From positions 1 through 64,000 of the forward strand of contig JAZRWH010000049.1 of the NCBI GenBank assembly GCA_045599585.1: DNA of 64,000 nt, written 5' to 3'. Shown piece after piece: positions 1 through 9,217 of the stretch (position 1 is the first letter of the stretch; every line of letters starts with the position of its first letter). A program made the position numbers and the translations under genes. This DNA comes from RGIG464 sp045599585 (lineage in GTDB: Bacteria > Myxococcota_A > Bradymonadia > UBA4248). The notes beneath the pieces are model-generated. The model saw only the letters and a program-made list of their open reading frames with translations. It did not search any database and was not told the origin of the DNA.

Positions 1-141
1 CGCGGGGATTCCAAAGGGGCGTCCGCGATACGACGCCCCTTTGGGCCGTCCGCAGGACAGAATGAGAATAAGAAAAGTATAAAATTCTGTAACGAGCGCA
101 TTTCGTTACAGTTAATGAGAATATGTTGTGGGACAGCAGTG
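1..141 (+). mobile_element. MITE copy 1, right-hand part (cut by window edge)
   Basis: This is the right end of the same non-coding element found complete at 9218-9673 and 44337-44742. It carries the internal hairpin with arms beginning CCAAAGGGGCGTC, the conserved stretch after it, and the terminal repeat GTGGGACAGCAGTG at 128-141. The nine bases that follow (142-150, ATCTCAAAT) should be the right copy of the target duplication, but the left end is outside the window. It encodes nothing. Confidence 0.85.
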
Positions 142-1035
142 ATCTCAAATAAAAAATGCTTCTAAAAACGTAACGAAATCATTTTCGATGGCACTACTGT
201 AGTGAGGAAAACAAGCTTGCTCTCCTCTCAAACGCTTTTGCTATTTATGATAAGGTCGTTACATGCAGCTATTATCACTGATCTGTTACCGCTACCGCGG
301 CCCCCCCACTTTTATTCATTATCCCGCCAAAAATTTGTCCAGTTGACGAACTGGTTAAATTCTTCGGCGCAGTATGCTCAAACGAATTCCTGTGCCCATT
401 GCTCGCTATCCAGGTACAGAGAATTTTTTGTGGAGTTTTTCGGTTTGACCACGAAATTTTTTGAGAAGAGCTCTCAAAAAATGCTCGGGCAAAGCCACCG
501 GAGGCGTCTGTCCGGCGGCAGAGCTAGGGTGAACAAACCGGCGGTGGTGGAGGCGGGGGCGGGGCCCAAAATTTGGGCCCAAACTGCAGCTTGGCCCAAC
601 CCAAAATACATGGACGCCTTGCAAACCACTATAAAACAGCATAAGTTATCTTCGTAATTTAAGAAGTAATTTTTTTCAACGCAGTCCCAATAATTGTCAT
701 TTGTAAATATGCAAATTCATACATCGTTCAATTAAATAAAAATGACATATCTTAGGACATGAATTTGGATTGAACGGTTTTCGCAGCTGAACGCATTCAC
801 GGCGAAGCCAAAGGGAAATATCGAGTGCTCAAAACAAGCAGGCGAGCATGTGGAATACGAAGTCACGTTCGCGCAAGGATTCTTAAGAGGCGGCATAACA
901 AATGCCGTCCGTATGTCAAAAAGCGAATAAATACATCTTCACAGTGTTCATTTGTTGCAGTCTGTGAGACTTCTTAAAGGTACTAACAATGAAGCAAACT
1001 GAAGCAGTTGCGATTTTTATCACAAGTCTTGCAAA
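142..1035. other. Non-coding region with decayed MITE-like relics
   Basis: No credible gene was found. The open frame across 202-657 has no ribosome site, no recognisable domain and low-complexity composition. The region holds several palindromes: TTTTTTGAG.../CTCTCAAAAAA around 457-483, and the perfect GGGCCCAAAATTTGGGCCC at 562-580. The stretch 800-880 resembles the inner part of the MITE at 9340-9400 and 44455-44545 (shared AAGCAGGCG, GCATGT and ACGAAGTCA-like pieces). I read it as a graveyard of related small elements. Confidence 0.55.
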
Positions 1036-1626
1036 TTAATTAGCAAACACCGTGTCCTGGAGTAAAATTTTAACGCCGATACCAATAAGAACAATACCTC
1101 CAATAACAAGCAATTTGTTACCGAATTTGTCTCCAAGTTTTTCACCAAGCTTTGAACCTATCAACGAGCAGATGAGCGTACAAACAAAAGTCACAATGGC
1201 AATCACAATAGTTGAAAAAATGAGTGGATCACCTGCAAGGTTTATTGAAACGCCAACAACCAAAGCATCTATGCTCGTGGCAAAAGAAGCGAGCAAAAGC
1301 GGCCAAAAGCTCGTAATAGCCGCCGGTTCTTCATCTCCCTCATCTTTGCGAGAATCCCAAATAAATTTTCCGCCAACGATAAGCAAAAGACCAAATGCGA
1401 TCCAGTGATCAATGGCCTGAACATACTCGCTAATAAGCTTTCCTCCGAGCCAACCAAAGCACGGCATAATCCCTTGAGCGAGTCCAAAACAAGCAGATGG
1501 GATGAGAACATTCCTCCACTTGAACGGGCGATTTTGCATACCATAGACAATGCTCACAGAATTAGCATCCATAGAAAGTGCAATGCCCGTAAGAAAAATA
1601 GCAATAAAAGAGGAAAGCGTTATCAT
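1036..1626 (-). CDS. mntP: MntP-family manganese efflux pump
   Basis: A 196-residue inner-membrane protein with six predicted hydrophobic helices, the usual length for MntP (formerly YebN). The two inverted half-motifs of the family are visible: ALSMDANSVSI near residue 16 and ASFATSIDALVVGVS near residue 113, each with the acidic residue used for the metal path. MntP exports Mn2+ and protects against manganese excess. The start lies 19 bases after a strong terminator hairpin of the upstream gene, no clear ribosome site is visible, and there is no room for a yybP-ykoY riboswitch. The family call is secure; its expression signal is not evident. Confidence 0.9.
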   Translation of the reverse strand: MITLSSFIAIFLTGIALSMDANSVSIVYGMQNRPFKWRNVLIPSACFGLAQGIMPCFGWLGGKLISEYVQAIDHWIAFGLLLIVGGKFIWDSRKDEGDEEPAAITSFWPLLLASFATSIDALVVGVSINLAGDPLIFSTIVIAIVTFVCTLICSLIGSKLGEKLGDKFGNKLLVIGGIVLIGIGVKILLQDTVFAN

Positions 1627-1644
1627 ATAAATTTAAACAATATA

Positions 1645-1678
1645 CAAAAAAAACCGGCATTTATATGAAACTGCCGGC
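1645..1678 (-). terminator. Terminator after the DUF507 gene
   Basis: On the minus strand an 8-bp stem (arms 1671-1678 and 1652-1659, GCCGGCAG with TGCCGGTT) is followed by a run of T at about 1645-1652. It ends transcription from the DUF507 gene just before mntP. Confidence 0.8.
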
Positions 1679-1708
1679 ACGATCTATATCTATAAAAACA
1701 CTAGTGAA

Positions 1709-2227
1709 CTAAACAAGCCCCTTAGAACGACGTATTTCTTCGAGAACCTGATTATATTTTGTATCCCACGCAAGAGAACCCTCAGAAAGATTTTTGATAC
1801 GTTTACGCACTTCAGCATCAACTTCATTATCGATTGCGGAATACTTATTAATGACATTGCGAGAAATACGTCTGATATCGTTATTATCAGCCCAAACCTC
1901 TTCAACATGTGTCGTATGATACAACATTTCGATAATTTGGTCTGTGATCCAATCCATAGCATCTTCACCGACCGCAAAATTATATTTCTTAGCTACATCG
2001 CGCTTCACGCGATGGAATGAACCAAAATCGAGGTTGCGTGCAGCTAAAATCTGCTGAGCTTCTTCATGAATTCTTCGATCCGTGTCAACGTAAGCTCTGA
2101 GAATAGATTGAAGATCAAGGCTAAATTCTTCTTTTTCATCATCGTTTACCTCAATCGCATTCTCGTCCATGAGGTGTTGAGCGATGTCTTCAGCCATTGT
2201 AGGGATTTTTGATTTATATATTTTCAT
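1709..2227 (-). CDS. DUF507 family protein
   Basis: A 172-residue soluble protein starting MKIYKSKIP and ending IRRSKGLV, matching DUF507 in length and layout: a basic N-terminus, a charged helical middle, and the C-terminal VEEVWADN...RIKNLSEGS region typical of this family. The family occurs in Myxococcota and other deltaproteobacteria and has no known biochemical role. I place the start at 2227 because AGGTGAG lies directly upstream; an upstream in-frame start at 2305 would add 26 residues without similarity to the family. It follows the giant gene after a terminator and is itself terminated before mntP, so it is probably transcribed alone. Confidence 0.85.
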   Translation of the reverse strand: MKIYKSKIPTMAEDIAQHLMDENAIEVNDDEKEEFSLDLQSILRAYVDTDRRIHEEAQQILAARNLDFGSFHRVKRDVAKKYNFAVGEDAMDWITDQIIEMLYHTTHVEEVWADNNDIRRISRNVINKYSAIDNEVDAEVRKRIKNLSEGSLAWDTKYNQVLEEIRRSKGLV

Positions 2228-2334
2228 TATCTCACCTGCTCGAAGAGGGGGCATCGTCCCCGTTAAAAGCAATCGCAATATACGGCCAAGGCGCCATTGT
2301 GGCAACGATAAAGCGCTGAATCACGAAAACTAAA

Positions 2335-2370
2335 AGAATAAACAACAAGGGCGCCTAAGAAGCGCCCTTG
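2335..2370 (-). terminator. Terminator after the giant repeat-protein gene
   Basis: A GC-rich hairpin with arms CAAGGGCGC / GCGCCCTTG (2346-2370) lies 18 bases past the stop of the 2132-residue gene. On the minus strand it is followed by the T-rich stretch TTGTTTATTCTTTT. Confidence 0.75.
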
Positions 2371-2387
2371 AAATTATTAATAACAGA

Positions 2388-5300
2388 TTAGGTGCGTCTG
2401 AGACCTATCCAGCTGCTAAGCGTTTCGTAGACCAAGAGTGAAATTGGCCAATCGATGGGACCACAGCCATCTCCACTCCAATTGATGAAACCAGGAATCT
2501 TGACCTGCCATGAATCATCTTTGCGGACGAAGACATCTCCCTTAGCCATACCCGCTTTAAGAAGTTTCTTAATAACATCAAGAATCTTGCCACACATCTT
2601 AAAGAAAGCCTTAACGGAGCTCGCGACAAATCCAAGCACCTTAAAGATACCCTTAACAATTTCGCCCTGATTAAAAGCTTCGACAATACCGATAAGAAGA
2701 TCAAACTCCTCACCGACAAAATCAATAACAGGCTGAAGAAGATCGGCAACCGGGTAACCTTTTTTCTCGAACTTCTCACGCATAAGGGACATGACTTTAT
2801 TTTTAATCTTAGTAAGATCTGCGTCCTTAAGGAACATGTAAATATTATAGACATCAGGAGGCAGAATAAGTTTAAGGAACTCATCCATACCGCCAAACAG
2901 AGCCATGAGGGAATTGAATCCCTTCTTAAGATCAGCAAGCGCCTGCTTAACATCACCGATCAAATTATCGACAAGAACTCGAATCAATACGTAAATAAGA
3001 ACGCCAGCCGGTCCGAACGTACAAGCGTTAACAAGCCCGCCTATAAGTTCAGCAAAGAAGCCAAAGGCACTCATCATATTGCCAACATTCTTGATATGCT
3101 CGATCTTCTCAGAGATACCACCCTTACTGTCAGCATTCTCTTGTTTGGCACCGCCGACATCACTACCAAGTGCCTGTGATCCAGGAAGATTGGGACCATC
3201 TTTCTTTTCTTTGCCCTTATCGTCCTTTTTATAATCCTCGCCGACTTCAGCAGTCTTAGATTCATGCGCTTCTTGGGTCTGTTCTTTGTTTGCACCTGGA
3301 AGATTGTTAACACTTCCTGAATCCTCAAGACGTGTTCCTTGTGCATCAAAGACGACTTTTTTACCCCAGTTGAAACTAAAGACATCGCCAAGATCGAATG
3401 TCCACGTGGTAATCGGATAATTGAAATCTTTACCAAGAAGTACCGCGTACAACTCAGGAATGACGTCGACAGAGAAGCTGCCCGTGAGAGCCACGCCAAG
3501 TCCAAGAGAACCACCCAAGCCCTCTTCACCGCCATGTAGCTCACCACCAATAGTAACATCTGCTGCGGTCGTGAAATTAGCTGAGCCTTTCAGTTTAAAG
3601 CCTGCTTCGAGCACATTGGCTACACCAACGCCGAGTTTAAGGTATGGTGCGATTGAAGCCTTGAGCTCAAGACCTGACGTACACTGGAGTTCGGTCGAAA
3701 AAGCAGGAATTCCCTTTCCACTTCGAACATGGTAGTCTTTAACTTTAAGCGTTGCATTAAAGAGAATAGGCTTAATACCAACGTTAAGACCGAGACCGAT
3801 GCCGCCGCCAAAGGTAATAGGAACGGGGCCTGCCATGCCTTGTCCAGAGAACCCGAGATCTTTCGTAAAGTTAAAGAGCGAACGCCCTGCCATAAGTTCG
3901 ACTTGATTGACATCCATTTCGCCGTAAACGATCGGATCGTCCCAACCATTTTCAAAGCGAACACCAATCATGCCCTCAAGCCAATCGGTAATCTTAAAGT
4001 TGAGCTTACCATTGATCTTCGGAGCGCCACCATTCTGCTCGGTATCGTAATCGATGTCGACTTCGCCTCCCAATTTACCTTCGAAAGCTTGAACCGAAAG
4101 ATGTCCTGCAAAAGCAAGTTGGTCGTTTGCACCTTTTTGACCTTTAACCCAACGGAATGAATCACAGCCGCCCTCAATGGTGAAACCTTTATTCTGATAT
4201 TTCATGCCGACTTTGCCGGAAATGTCATTCAGATCGTTATCAACAATGCCTACGTGCGCATTGAGACTCGTCAAAGATAATCCAGCACCGAGTTCAAACG
4301 GACCTGTCCCTTCAAGGCTAGCATTGCCGGAGAATTTGCTGATAACACCAGACTCAACATCAATGGAGCCCTTGGCTTCGACACGGATCTCTCCCTTAGA
4401 TTCGCCTTGAGCCGTTTTCGGACCTGCAATGATAACAATGAGCGTACCATCCATTTGGGTAATCTTGCTGTTCTTAATTTCAGCCTTGGCAGAAGTACCC
4501 ATTCCAAGTCTGAATTTTCCAGCAGGATCAATGGCCAGATCACGTTTAAGTTCAACCTGACCACTAGCGGTAAGATCTGATTCTGTGTCCTCACCACCTG
4601 GCGTATAATCACCTTCTACAGAACCTCTAAAGAGTTCTTCTTTGTCCTTTTCGATCTTAAAGGCAAAGTTCCCGTGCAGGGCTGTAATATTATTTTCTTC
4701 GATATCACACTTAAACCCACTCGATTTACATACGACAAACTGGTAACCCGATGAAGTCGGTTTGCCAATGGCTTTTTCACGCGTAACAGCGACTGTAACA
4801 GTACCATTGATCTTATCAGGATCAATACAGTCAAAATCACCTGCCGTCTTAAACTCAAGATAACCGCCGTCTTCATCCTGCATTTCAAGCGTCACTTGGC
4901 CACGAACACCAGTCAAGGTACTGTTATCGATCTCCAAAGTTGCCTCTGACGGTTTCAGCCACAATGATTCTGTGCTGGAAATGTTAAACAACTTTTTCTC
5001 TTCAATCGACACCGACCCCGATGCATGAATGAGATTGTTATTTTCGACATCATATGCGAACTCAACATCCCCGTGGACCTTCAGCAGACCCATTTCGTCC
5101 TCACCTGTCTGCGTAAGGTAGAGACCGGCTGCCCCCGTAAGATAGGTGACTTTACCTTCTGAGATCGTTGTTTCGACGCTTGCGGCAGGACCTTCTGCTG
5201 TACCTAGCCCATACTCAAAAGATTTATCATTATAGGTAAAATCTCCAAGTTTCGTTTTGGAGGCACATTTCAGAGTGACAACACCATTGAAGCTATTCTC

Positions 5301-8300
5301 GCGCGTATAAGCGAGCGATTCGCTTGCCAATTCTAATGTCAACAGTTCATCTGAAGAGGGTAGTTTTACATCCAAATCCAATGCACCACTGAAATCAGAT
5401 GAGACAAGACCCTCTGAATCAAACTGTGCAGTTGCTGTACAATCTCTCGTCTGGACTGTAAGTGCATCCGACAGATTAGCTGTCAATTCGACTTTCGCCG
5501 TAATTTCAAGAGAATTAATCTCACCTGTTTCAACGTTCAGATCGACTGATGCTGAACCGTCTTCTATATTAAGTTTTGCTGCATTTGTCGTGCCTTCAAG
5601 TGCCGCAGATGCATTAAAAAATGCATCGCCATGGAATCTCACCAACTTTGAGTCGGCGACTTCTGCATCAAGAGACGTACCTTTCTCTAACAGTGTAAAT
5701 TCAGCAGTTGCGCCCCCTTCACCTGCCACAAATTTAATATCGCCTATCGGCGTCAGCTTAACGGTTCCATCAAACGAAGGCTTATCTCCCAACGTGCACG
5801 TTAGATTTTCACCCTTTAAGCTGGCTCCAAATCCCTCAGGCAAATATTTGTTTTCTGCCTCTTTATAAATGTAATCAAGCTGGAACGCACCGGATACGCT
5901 GCTAATGCCTTCGTTGCTAAAGACAATGCCAAATCTTGACCCCTCTTTAAGCGTAATGGAATCAACGCCTTCAATCGCATCAAGTACACAATCACCTACG
6001 GTCTCAATGTCAGCATCACCCGAAACAACGTATTCCTCGCCTTCACGCGCTACACTCACGCCCGCACTGCCTTTGAAGACGATAGGCGTCGTCGTTTTGA
6101 GAATGCTTGTCTTTCCCTCGTAGTCGCCCCTGACGTCAAAACTCTGAAGCTCATCATCTTTGATGACGACATCAAGACCGCCACCATCCAACACGGTGAC
6201 TTTTGTCTCACCGTTGTGCGCATTCATTTCGACATCACCATCTAAATGCGCTGAAATATTGCCAGATACAGCAAGCGTATCAACATCAATCGATGCGTCC
6301 TGCATCTTGAGATCGAATACAGCTTTTTTCTGAGTGAACTTGTCATTCGCAATCGTAAGCTTAGCAACACAATCCAAGTCCATTCCCGTGACTTTGTTTG
6401 CTTCTATTTCAAGATTTAAGCCACACTGGCGTTTACCCTGAAGTACGAGAGAATCTCCACCTTTGTCTTTATAAAGATCATAGTTCTCTGTGAGCTTCGC
6501 CATCACTTTGCCAGTAAACTCACCTTTATCACAATCAAAGTTCTTAATATCCGCTGTAATATAACCCTTAAGATTGTCATTCTTAAGTTTGATATCAGTG
6601 ATTGCTGTGATCGTGCCTTTTACAGTCGTCGGTTGGGAATTAACAAATGTAATATATAATTCGTTGCCTGCCCCATAATACGATTGAGGAAGCGTTACGC
6701 CAATCTTTTCACTGCCAAGCGCTAGATCACTGTCAATAACACCACTGACAACGCCGTCAAACGATCCCGTACTCAAATCATACTTTCCACCCTTCACGTT
6801 GCCGCTAAACGAAAAGGCGTTTTCCGCTCCACCAGAACCCTTTTTCGAATCTGCATCAGCGCCATATTTAAAATCACCCGAAAACTCAAGCGGGGCAATC
6901 TCGTTGTCTACGATGGCTACATGCGCTTGGGCTCCAGTTAAAATTTTGAATTTGCTATTAGCATCCGGTATGGCAAGATCATTCGATAAAACGATATCAC
7001 ATGTCGCATTTAAAGACTCTGAATCGACCGTCATGTCGAGCGTCGAAGTCGCAATCTCCGATTCGTCGTTCTGGAGAACTTTGACAATACCGTCACATTT
7101 AATCACACCTGCTGCATAATGAATGCTTATGCCAGGGTCTTCGCTCCTAAGATTCTTGTGATCCACCTTTATGGATCCATCAAATTGCGTCAAAATATTG
7201 TCTGTTGCGCTATCAAATCGTGCATTGCACTCCGTCAAGGTGGCACATCCCATGGCAAACGGTTGACCTAAGCTCAATTCACCACTGACACCACCTTGCG
7301 CATCAATATCCAATGCATCCACGTTCAAACTGACCGTTTGTTGCGCAGCACTCAAATGCACATTGCCTGTAATACTCGCTTTTTCAAACGCCCCTTCGGT
7401 AATATCAACCGTTCCAGTCAAACTACCTGACAATATCGGAGAAACTTTTTTGCCTTCACCACCAGATTTCTGCTCGCCGCCTGCTTTCGTGCCGGGAATC
7501 GAAAAGTTATCTGCACTCACCGTTAACGTAGCATTCTCAAGCTTATTCTTCGTGAAGCTGACATCGCCTTCTGCTTTCACAGCATCCCAAAGCGACGCCT
7601 CAACGTGACCCGAGGCCGCAAACTGGTTCTCTACTGTATACGAAGCTTCATTGATCGTAAGCTGGAGCGTTGCCCCTGTTCCTGGAACCGTATAAGGTTT
7701 CAGTGAAACACTGCTCATCTCAGCTTCAAAAGCATCCCCTGTGTGCGATACCTTAAACGTCACCTCGGAAGACGGATCTGTGACAAAATTCAACCCTTTT
7801 GCCGTTAACGTGCCCGTTGCACTCGTGATCTCTCCATCAAGCGCACTCAGTGTAACTGTACCGCTCAAGCCTATGCCAGAACCGCTCATCGCTCCGTCAG
7901 AAGCCATACCACTTTGCGCAGCTCCACCGCCAGGACGCTTCGTATTTCCCTTTGCCGTCAAAGTCGTATCAATTTGTGTGCTCTCACCTATCGACACCGA
8001 ACCATTCGCACTGACATCGACAGTATCGAAAATACGCGCCGTCGTCGCGATCTGCCCCTTCAATACCGTTGACGCGCCATCCTGCGTCATGTTGAATCCA
8101 ACTTTGAGATCGTCAATGCCAGGAATCTCTAGCGATGTGCTAAATCCACCCAATGGCTTAAACTGCCCAGTTCCTTTCGGATCTTTCAGCGTGAGCGTGA
8201 CATTCGTGTCCTTAAGCAAATCCGTCGACAGCGACGCTCTCAGATTAATCTCTGAAAGCTTAGAATTCGTCACCGTCGCGCTTCCAGTGATGTTCTTCAA

Positions 8301-8786
8301 AAACGGAATATTCCACTTGTCACACTCAATCGTGTGCTTCCCGTTTTCACTGCTGTATTTCACTTTCGTTTTCACGCCGAAAAGTGTCAGCTCTTTCTCT
8401 AAACTGCCACCCTCTGCCACAGAACTTCCTGCCGCAATGCCTCCATTCGCACTCGCACGGCCAGACGATGATTTTTTGTGAAGCGAGTTGCGGTTCGCTT
8501 GAGCTAGCTCTCGTTCGGCTTCTACTTGCGCCTGACGTGCATTTTCTTGGACAGTCGTATGAAGACGACGCACTTTCGATCCGCCCAAAACGCCCGTCAA
8601 CTGCTTCATCACACGCGCATATACATACGGACGCTCCTGATACAGTGCAGAAAGATCCGCCGCAATGTTCGTCGAACGCTTCAAAGACTCCAACAACGCT
8701 CGATTCGAATCCTCTTTAACGAAACCGCTGTCCTGCTTGCCTAGTTTTCCTTCTAGCCCATGACGCTCAAGTTCAAATTCTGACAT
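2388..8786 (-). CDS. Giant beta-repeat protein, 2132 residues, function unknown
   Basis: Not recognised. The start has a good ribosome site (GGAGAAG). There is no signal peptide: the first ~110 residues are charged and helical, with alternating Q/E/R near 80-105. Residues ~125-1600 are a very long series of degenerate short beta-strand pairs, each of the form hydrophobic-x-G-x-hydrophobic with Asp/Thr/Ser-rich turns, suggesting an extended beta-solenoid or beta-sheet rod. Residues ~1600-1830 are Gly-rich with barrel- or lipid-like strands (GGGIGLGLNVGIKP). A disordered Lys/Glu-rich linker follows (~1835-1900), then hydrophobic helices (~1905-1960, GPAGVLIYVLIRVLVDNLIG) and an amphipathic helical tail. 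Neighbours give no clue. Possible roles include a secreted adhesin or a lipid-conducting rod, but the missing signal peptide argues against Sec export. An intracellular or contractile-injection-delivered protein is an inference only. Confidence 0.7.
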   Translation of the reverse strand: MSEFELERHGLEGKLGKQDSGFVKEDSNRALLESLKRSTNIAADLSALYQERPYVYARVMKQLTGVLGGSKVRRLHTTVQENARQAQVEAERELAQANRNSLHKKSSSGRASANGGIAAGSSVAEGGSLEKELTLFGVKTKVKYSSENGKHTIECDKWNIPFLKNITGSATVTNSKLSEINLRASLSTDLLKDTNVTLTLKDPKGTGQFKPLGGFSTSLEIPGIDDLKVGFNMTQDGASTVLKGQIATTARIFDTVDVSANGSVSIGESTQIDTTLTAKGNTKRPGGGAAQSGMASDGAMSGSGIGLSGTVTLSALDGEITSATGTLTAKGLNFVTDPSSEVTFKVSHTGDAFEAEMSSVSLKPYTVPGTGATLQLTINEASYTVENQFAASGHVEASLWDAVKAEGDVSFTKNKLENATLTVSADNFSIPGTKAGGEQKSGGEGKKVSPILSGSLTGTVDITEGAFEKASITGNVHLSAAQQTVSLNVDALDIDAQGGVSGELSLGQPFAMGCATLTECNARFDSATDNILTQFDGSIKVDHKNLRSEDPGISIHYAAGVIKCDGIVKVLQNDESEIATSTLDMTVDSESLNATCDIVLSNDLAIPDANSKFKILTGAQAHVAIVDNEIAPLEFSGDFKYGADADSKKGSGGAENAFSFSGNVKGGKYDLSTGSFDGVVSGVIDSDLALGSEKIGVTLPQSYYGAGNELYITFVNSQPTTVKGTITAITDIKLKNDNLKGYITADIKNFDCDKGEFTGKVMAKLTENYDLYKDKGGDSLVLQGKRQCGLNLEIEANKVTGMDLDCVAKLTIANDKFTQKKAVFDLKMQDASIDVDTLAVSGNISAHLDGDVEMNAHNGETKVTVLDGGGLDVVIKDDELQSFDVRGDYEGKTSILKTTTPIVFKGSAGVSVAREGEEYVVSGDADIETVGDCVLDAIEGVDSITLKEGSRFGIVFSNEGISSVSGAFQLDYIYKEAENKYLPEGFGASLKGENLTCTLGDKPSFDGTVKLTPIGDIKFVAGEGGATAEFTLLEKGTSLDAEVADSKLVRFHGDAFFNASAALEGTTNAAKLNIEDGSASVDLNVETGEINSLEITAKVELTANLSDALTVQTRDCTATAQFDSEGLVSSDFSGALDLDVKLPSSDELLTLELASESLAYTRENSFNGVVTLKCASKTKLGDFTYNDKSFEYGLGTAEGPAASVETTISEGKVTYLTGAAGLYLTQTGEDEMGLLKVHGDVEFAYDVENNNLIHASGSVSIEEKKLFNISSTESLWLKPSEATLEIDNSTLTGVRGQVTLEMQDEDGGYLEFKTAGDFDCIDPDKINGTVTVAVTREKAIGKPTSSGYQFVVCKSSGFKCDIEENNITALHGNFAFKIEKDKEELFRGSVEGDYTPGGEDTESDLTASGQVELKRDLAIDPAGKFRLGMGTSAKAEIKNSKITQMDGTLIVIIAGPKTAQGESKGEIRVEAKGSIDVESGVISKFSGNASLEGTGPFELGAGLSLTSLNAHVGIVDNDLNDISGKVGMKYQNKGFTIEGGCDSFRWVKGQKGANDQLAFAGHLSVQAFEGKLGGEVDIDYDTEQNGGAPKINGKLNFKITDWLEGMIGVRFENGWDDPIVYGEMDVNQVELMAGRSLFNFTKDLGFSGQGMAGPVPITFGGGIGLGLNVGIKPILFNATLKVKDYHVRSGKGIPAFSTELQCTSGLELKASIAPYLKLGVGVANVLEAGFKLKGSANFTTAADVTIGGELHGGEEGLGGSLGLGVALTGSFSVDVIPELYAVLLGKDFNYPITTWTFDLGDVFSFNWGKKVVFDAQGTRLEDSGSVNNLPGANKEQTQEAHESKTAEVGEDYKKDDKGKEKKDGPNLPGSQALGSDVGGAKQENADSKGGISEKIEHIKNVGNMMSAFGFFAELIGGLVNACTFGPAGVLIYVLIRVLVDNLIGDVKQALADLKKGFNSLMALFGGMDEFLKLILPPDVYNIYMFLKDADLTKIKNKVMSLMREKFEKKGYPVADLLQPVIDFVGEEFDLLIGIVEAFNQGEIVKGIFKVLGFVASSVKAFFKMCGKILDVIKKLLKAGMAKGDVFVRKDDSWQVKIPGFINWSGDGCGPIDWPISLLVYETLSSWIGLRRT

Positions 8787-9017
8787 GACACTTCTCCAAT
8801 TCTATTTGGACCAATAAACAGTGAGGATTCACCTCACCAAATTTTTCATATATATGAACAAATAAACGCGCTATGGCAATATAGAAATTGCTTTTTTTTG
8901 CACATAATAATTCATGCCAATATCTAGATAATGCTCGCTTATTTCTGATTTTTTTCCTTTCTCCAGACACACTCCAAAATCACGTGCCACATACAGATTC
9001 AAGTGTAGTTGTTTGTA

Positions 9018-9135
9018 GGGAGAAGTCTCCCCCTGAGCGTCTATCTTCATCATTTCTTAGTACAAAACATATACTCACTAATATTTTTTACAATTTTCAA
9101 AATGATACAAAGCTACGATACGCCGCTACCCCCTC
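9018..9135 (+). repeat. Type I bulged-hairpin element, long inner stem
   Basis: This has the type I frame: a G-run/C-run hairpin at the left (GGGAGAAGTCTCCCCC), TGAGCG, then TAT, an inner segment, ATA, an extra C, GCCGC and TACCCCCTC. The inner segment is about 80 bases and pairs only partly (ATCATTT near 9049 with AAATGAT near 9104). The outer left arm has one mismatch (GCGTC for GCGGC). It is the most decayed of the nine type I copies. Confidence 0.7.
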
Positions 9136-9156
9136 TGCGGGGAATCCTTCCCCGCA
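9136..9156. repeat. Perfect 9-bp hairpin next to the type I element
   Basis: TGCGGGGAA at 9136-9144 pairs perfectly with 9148-9156 across a three-base loop. It abuts the end of the type I element. No T run follows, so I do not call it a terminator. Confidence 0.6.
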
Positions 9157-9217
9157 ACGCCCCTTCACGCAAACTTAAGACTCACTATCAAAACCATAGG
9201 ATTACAATACCACATAA

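Noticed and set aside
202..657. Open frame of 151 codons on the plus strand
   Set aside because: No ribosome site, composition follows palindromes and GC-rich patches, no domain; it lies among MITE relics.
1627..1708. yybP-ykoY manganese riboswitch before mntP
   Set aside because: Only 82 bases separate the genes and they hold a terminator; no riboswitch core could be seen.
7741..8481. 246-codon open frame antisense to the giant gene
   Set aside because: Lies wholly opposite a clearly coding beta-repeat region; hydrophobic composition is the mirror of the sense codons.
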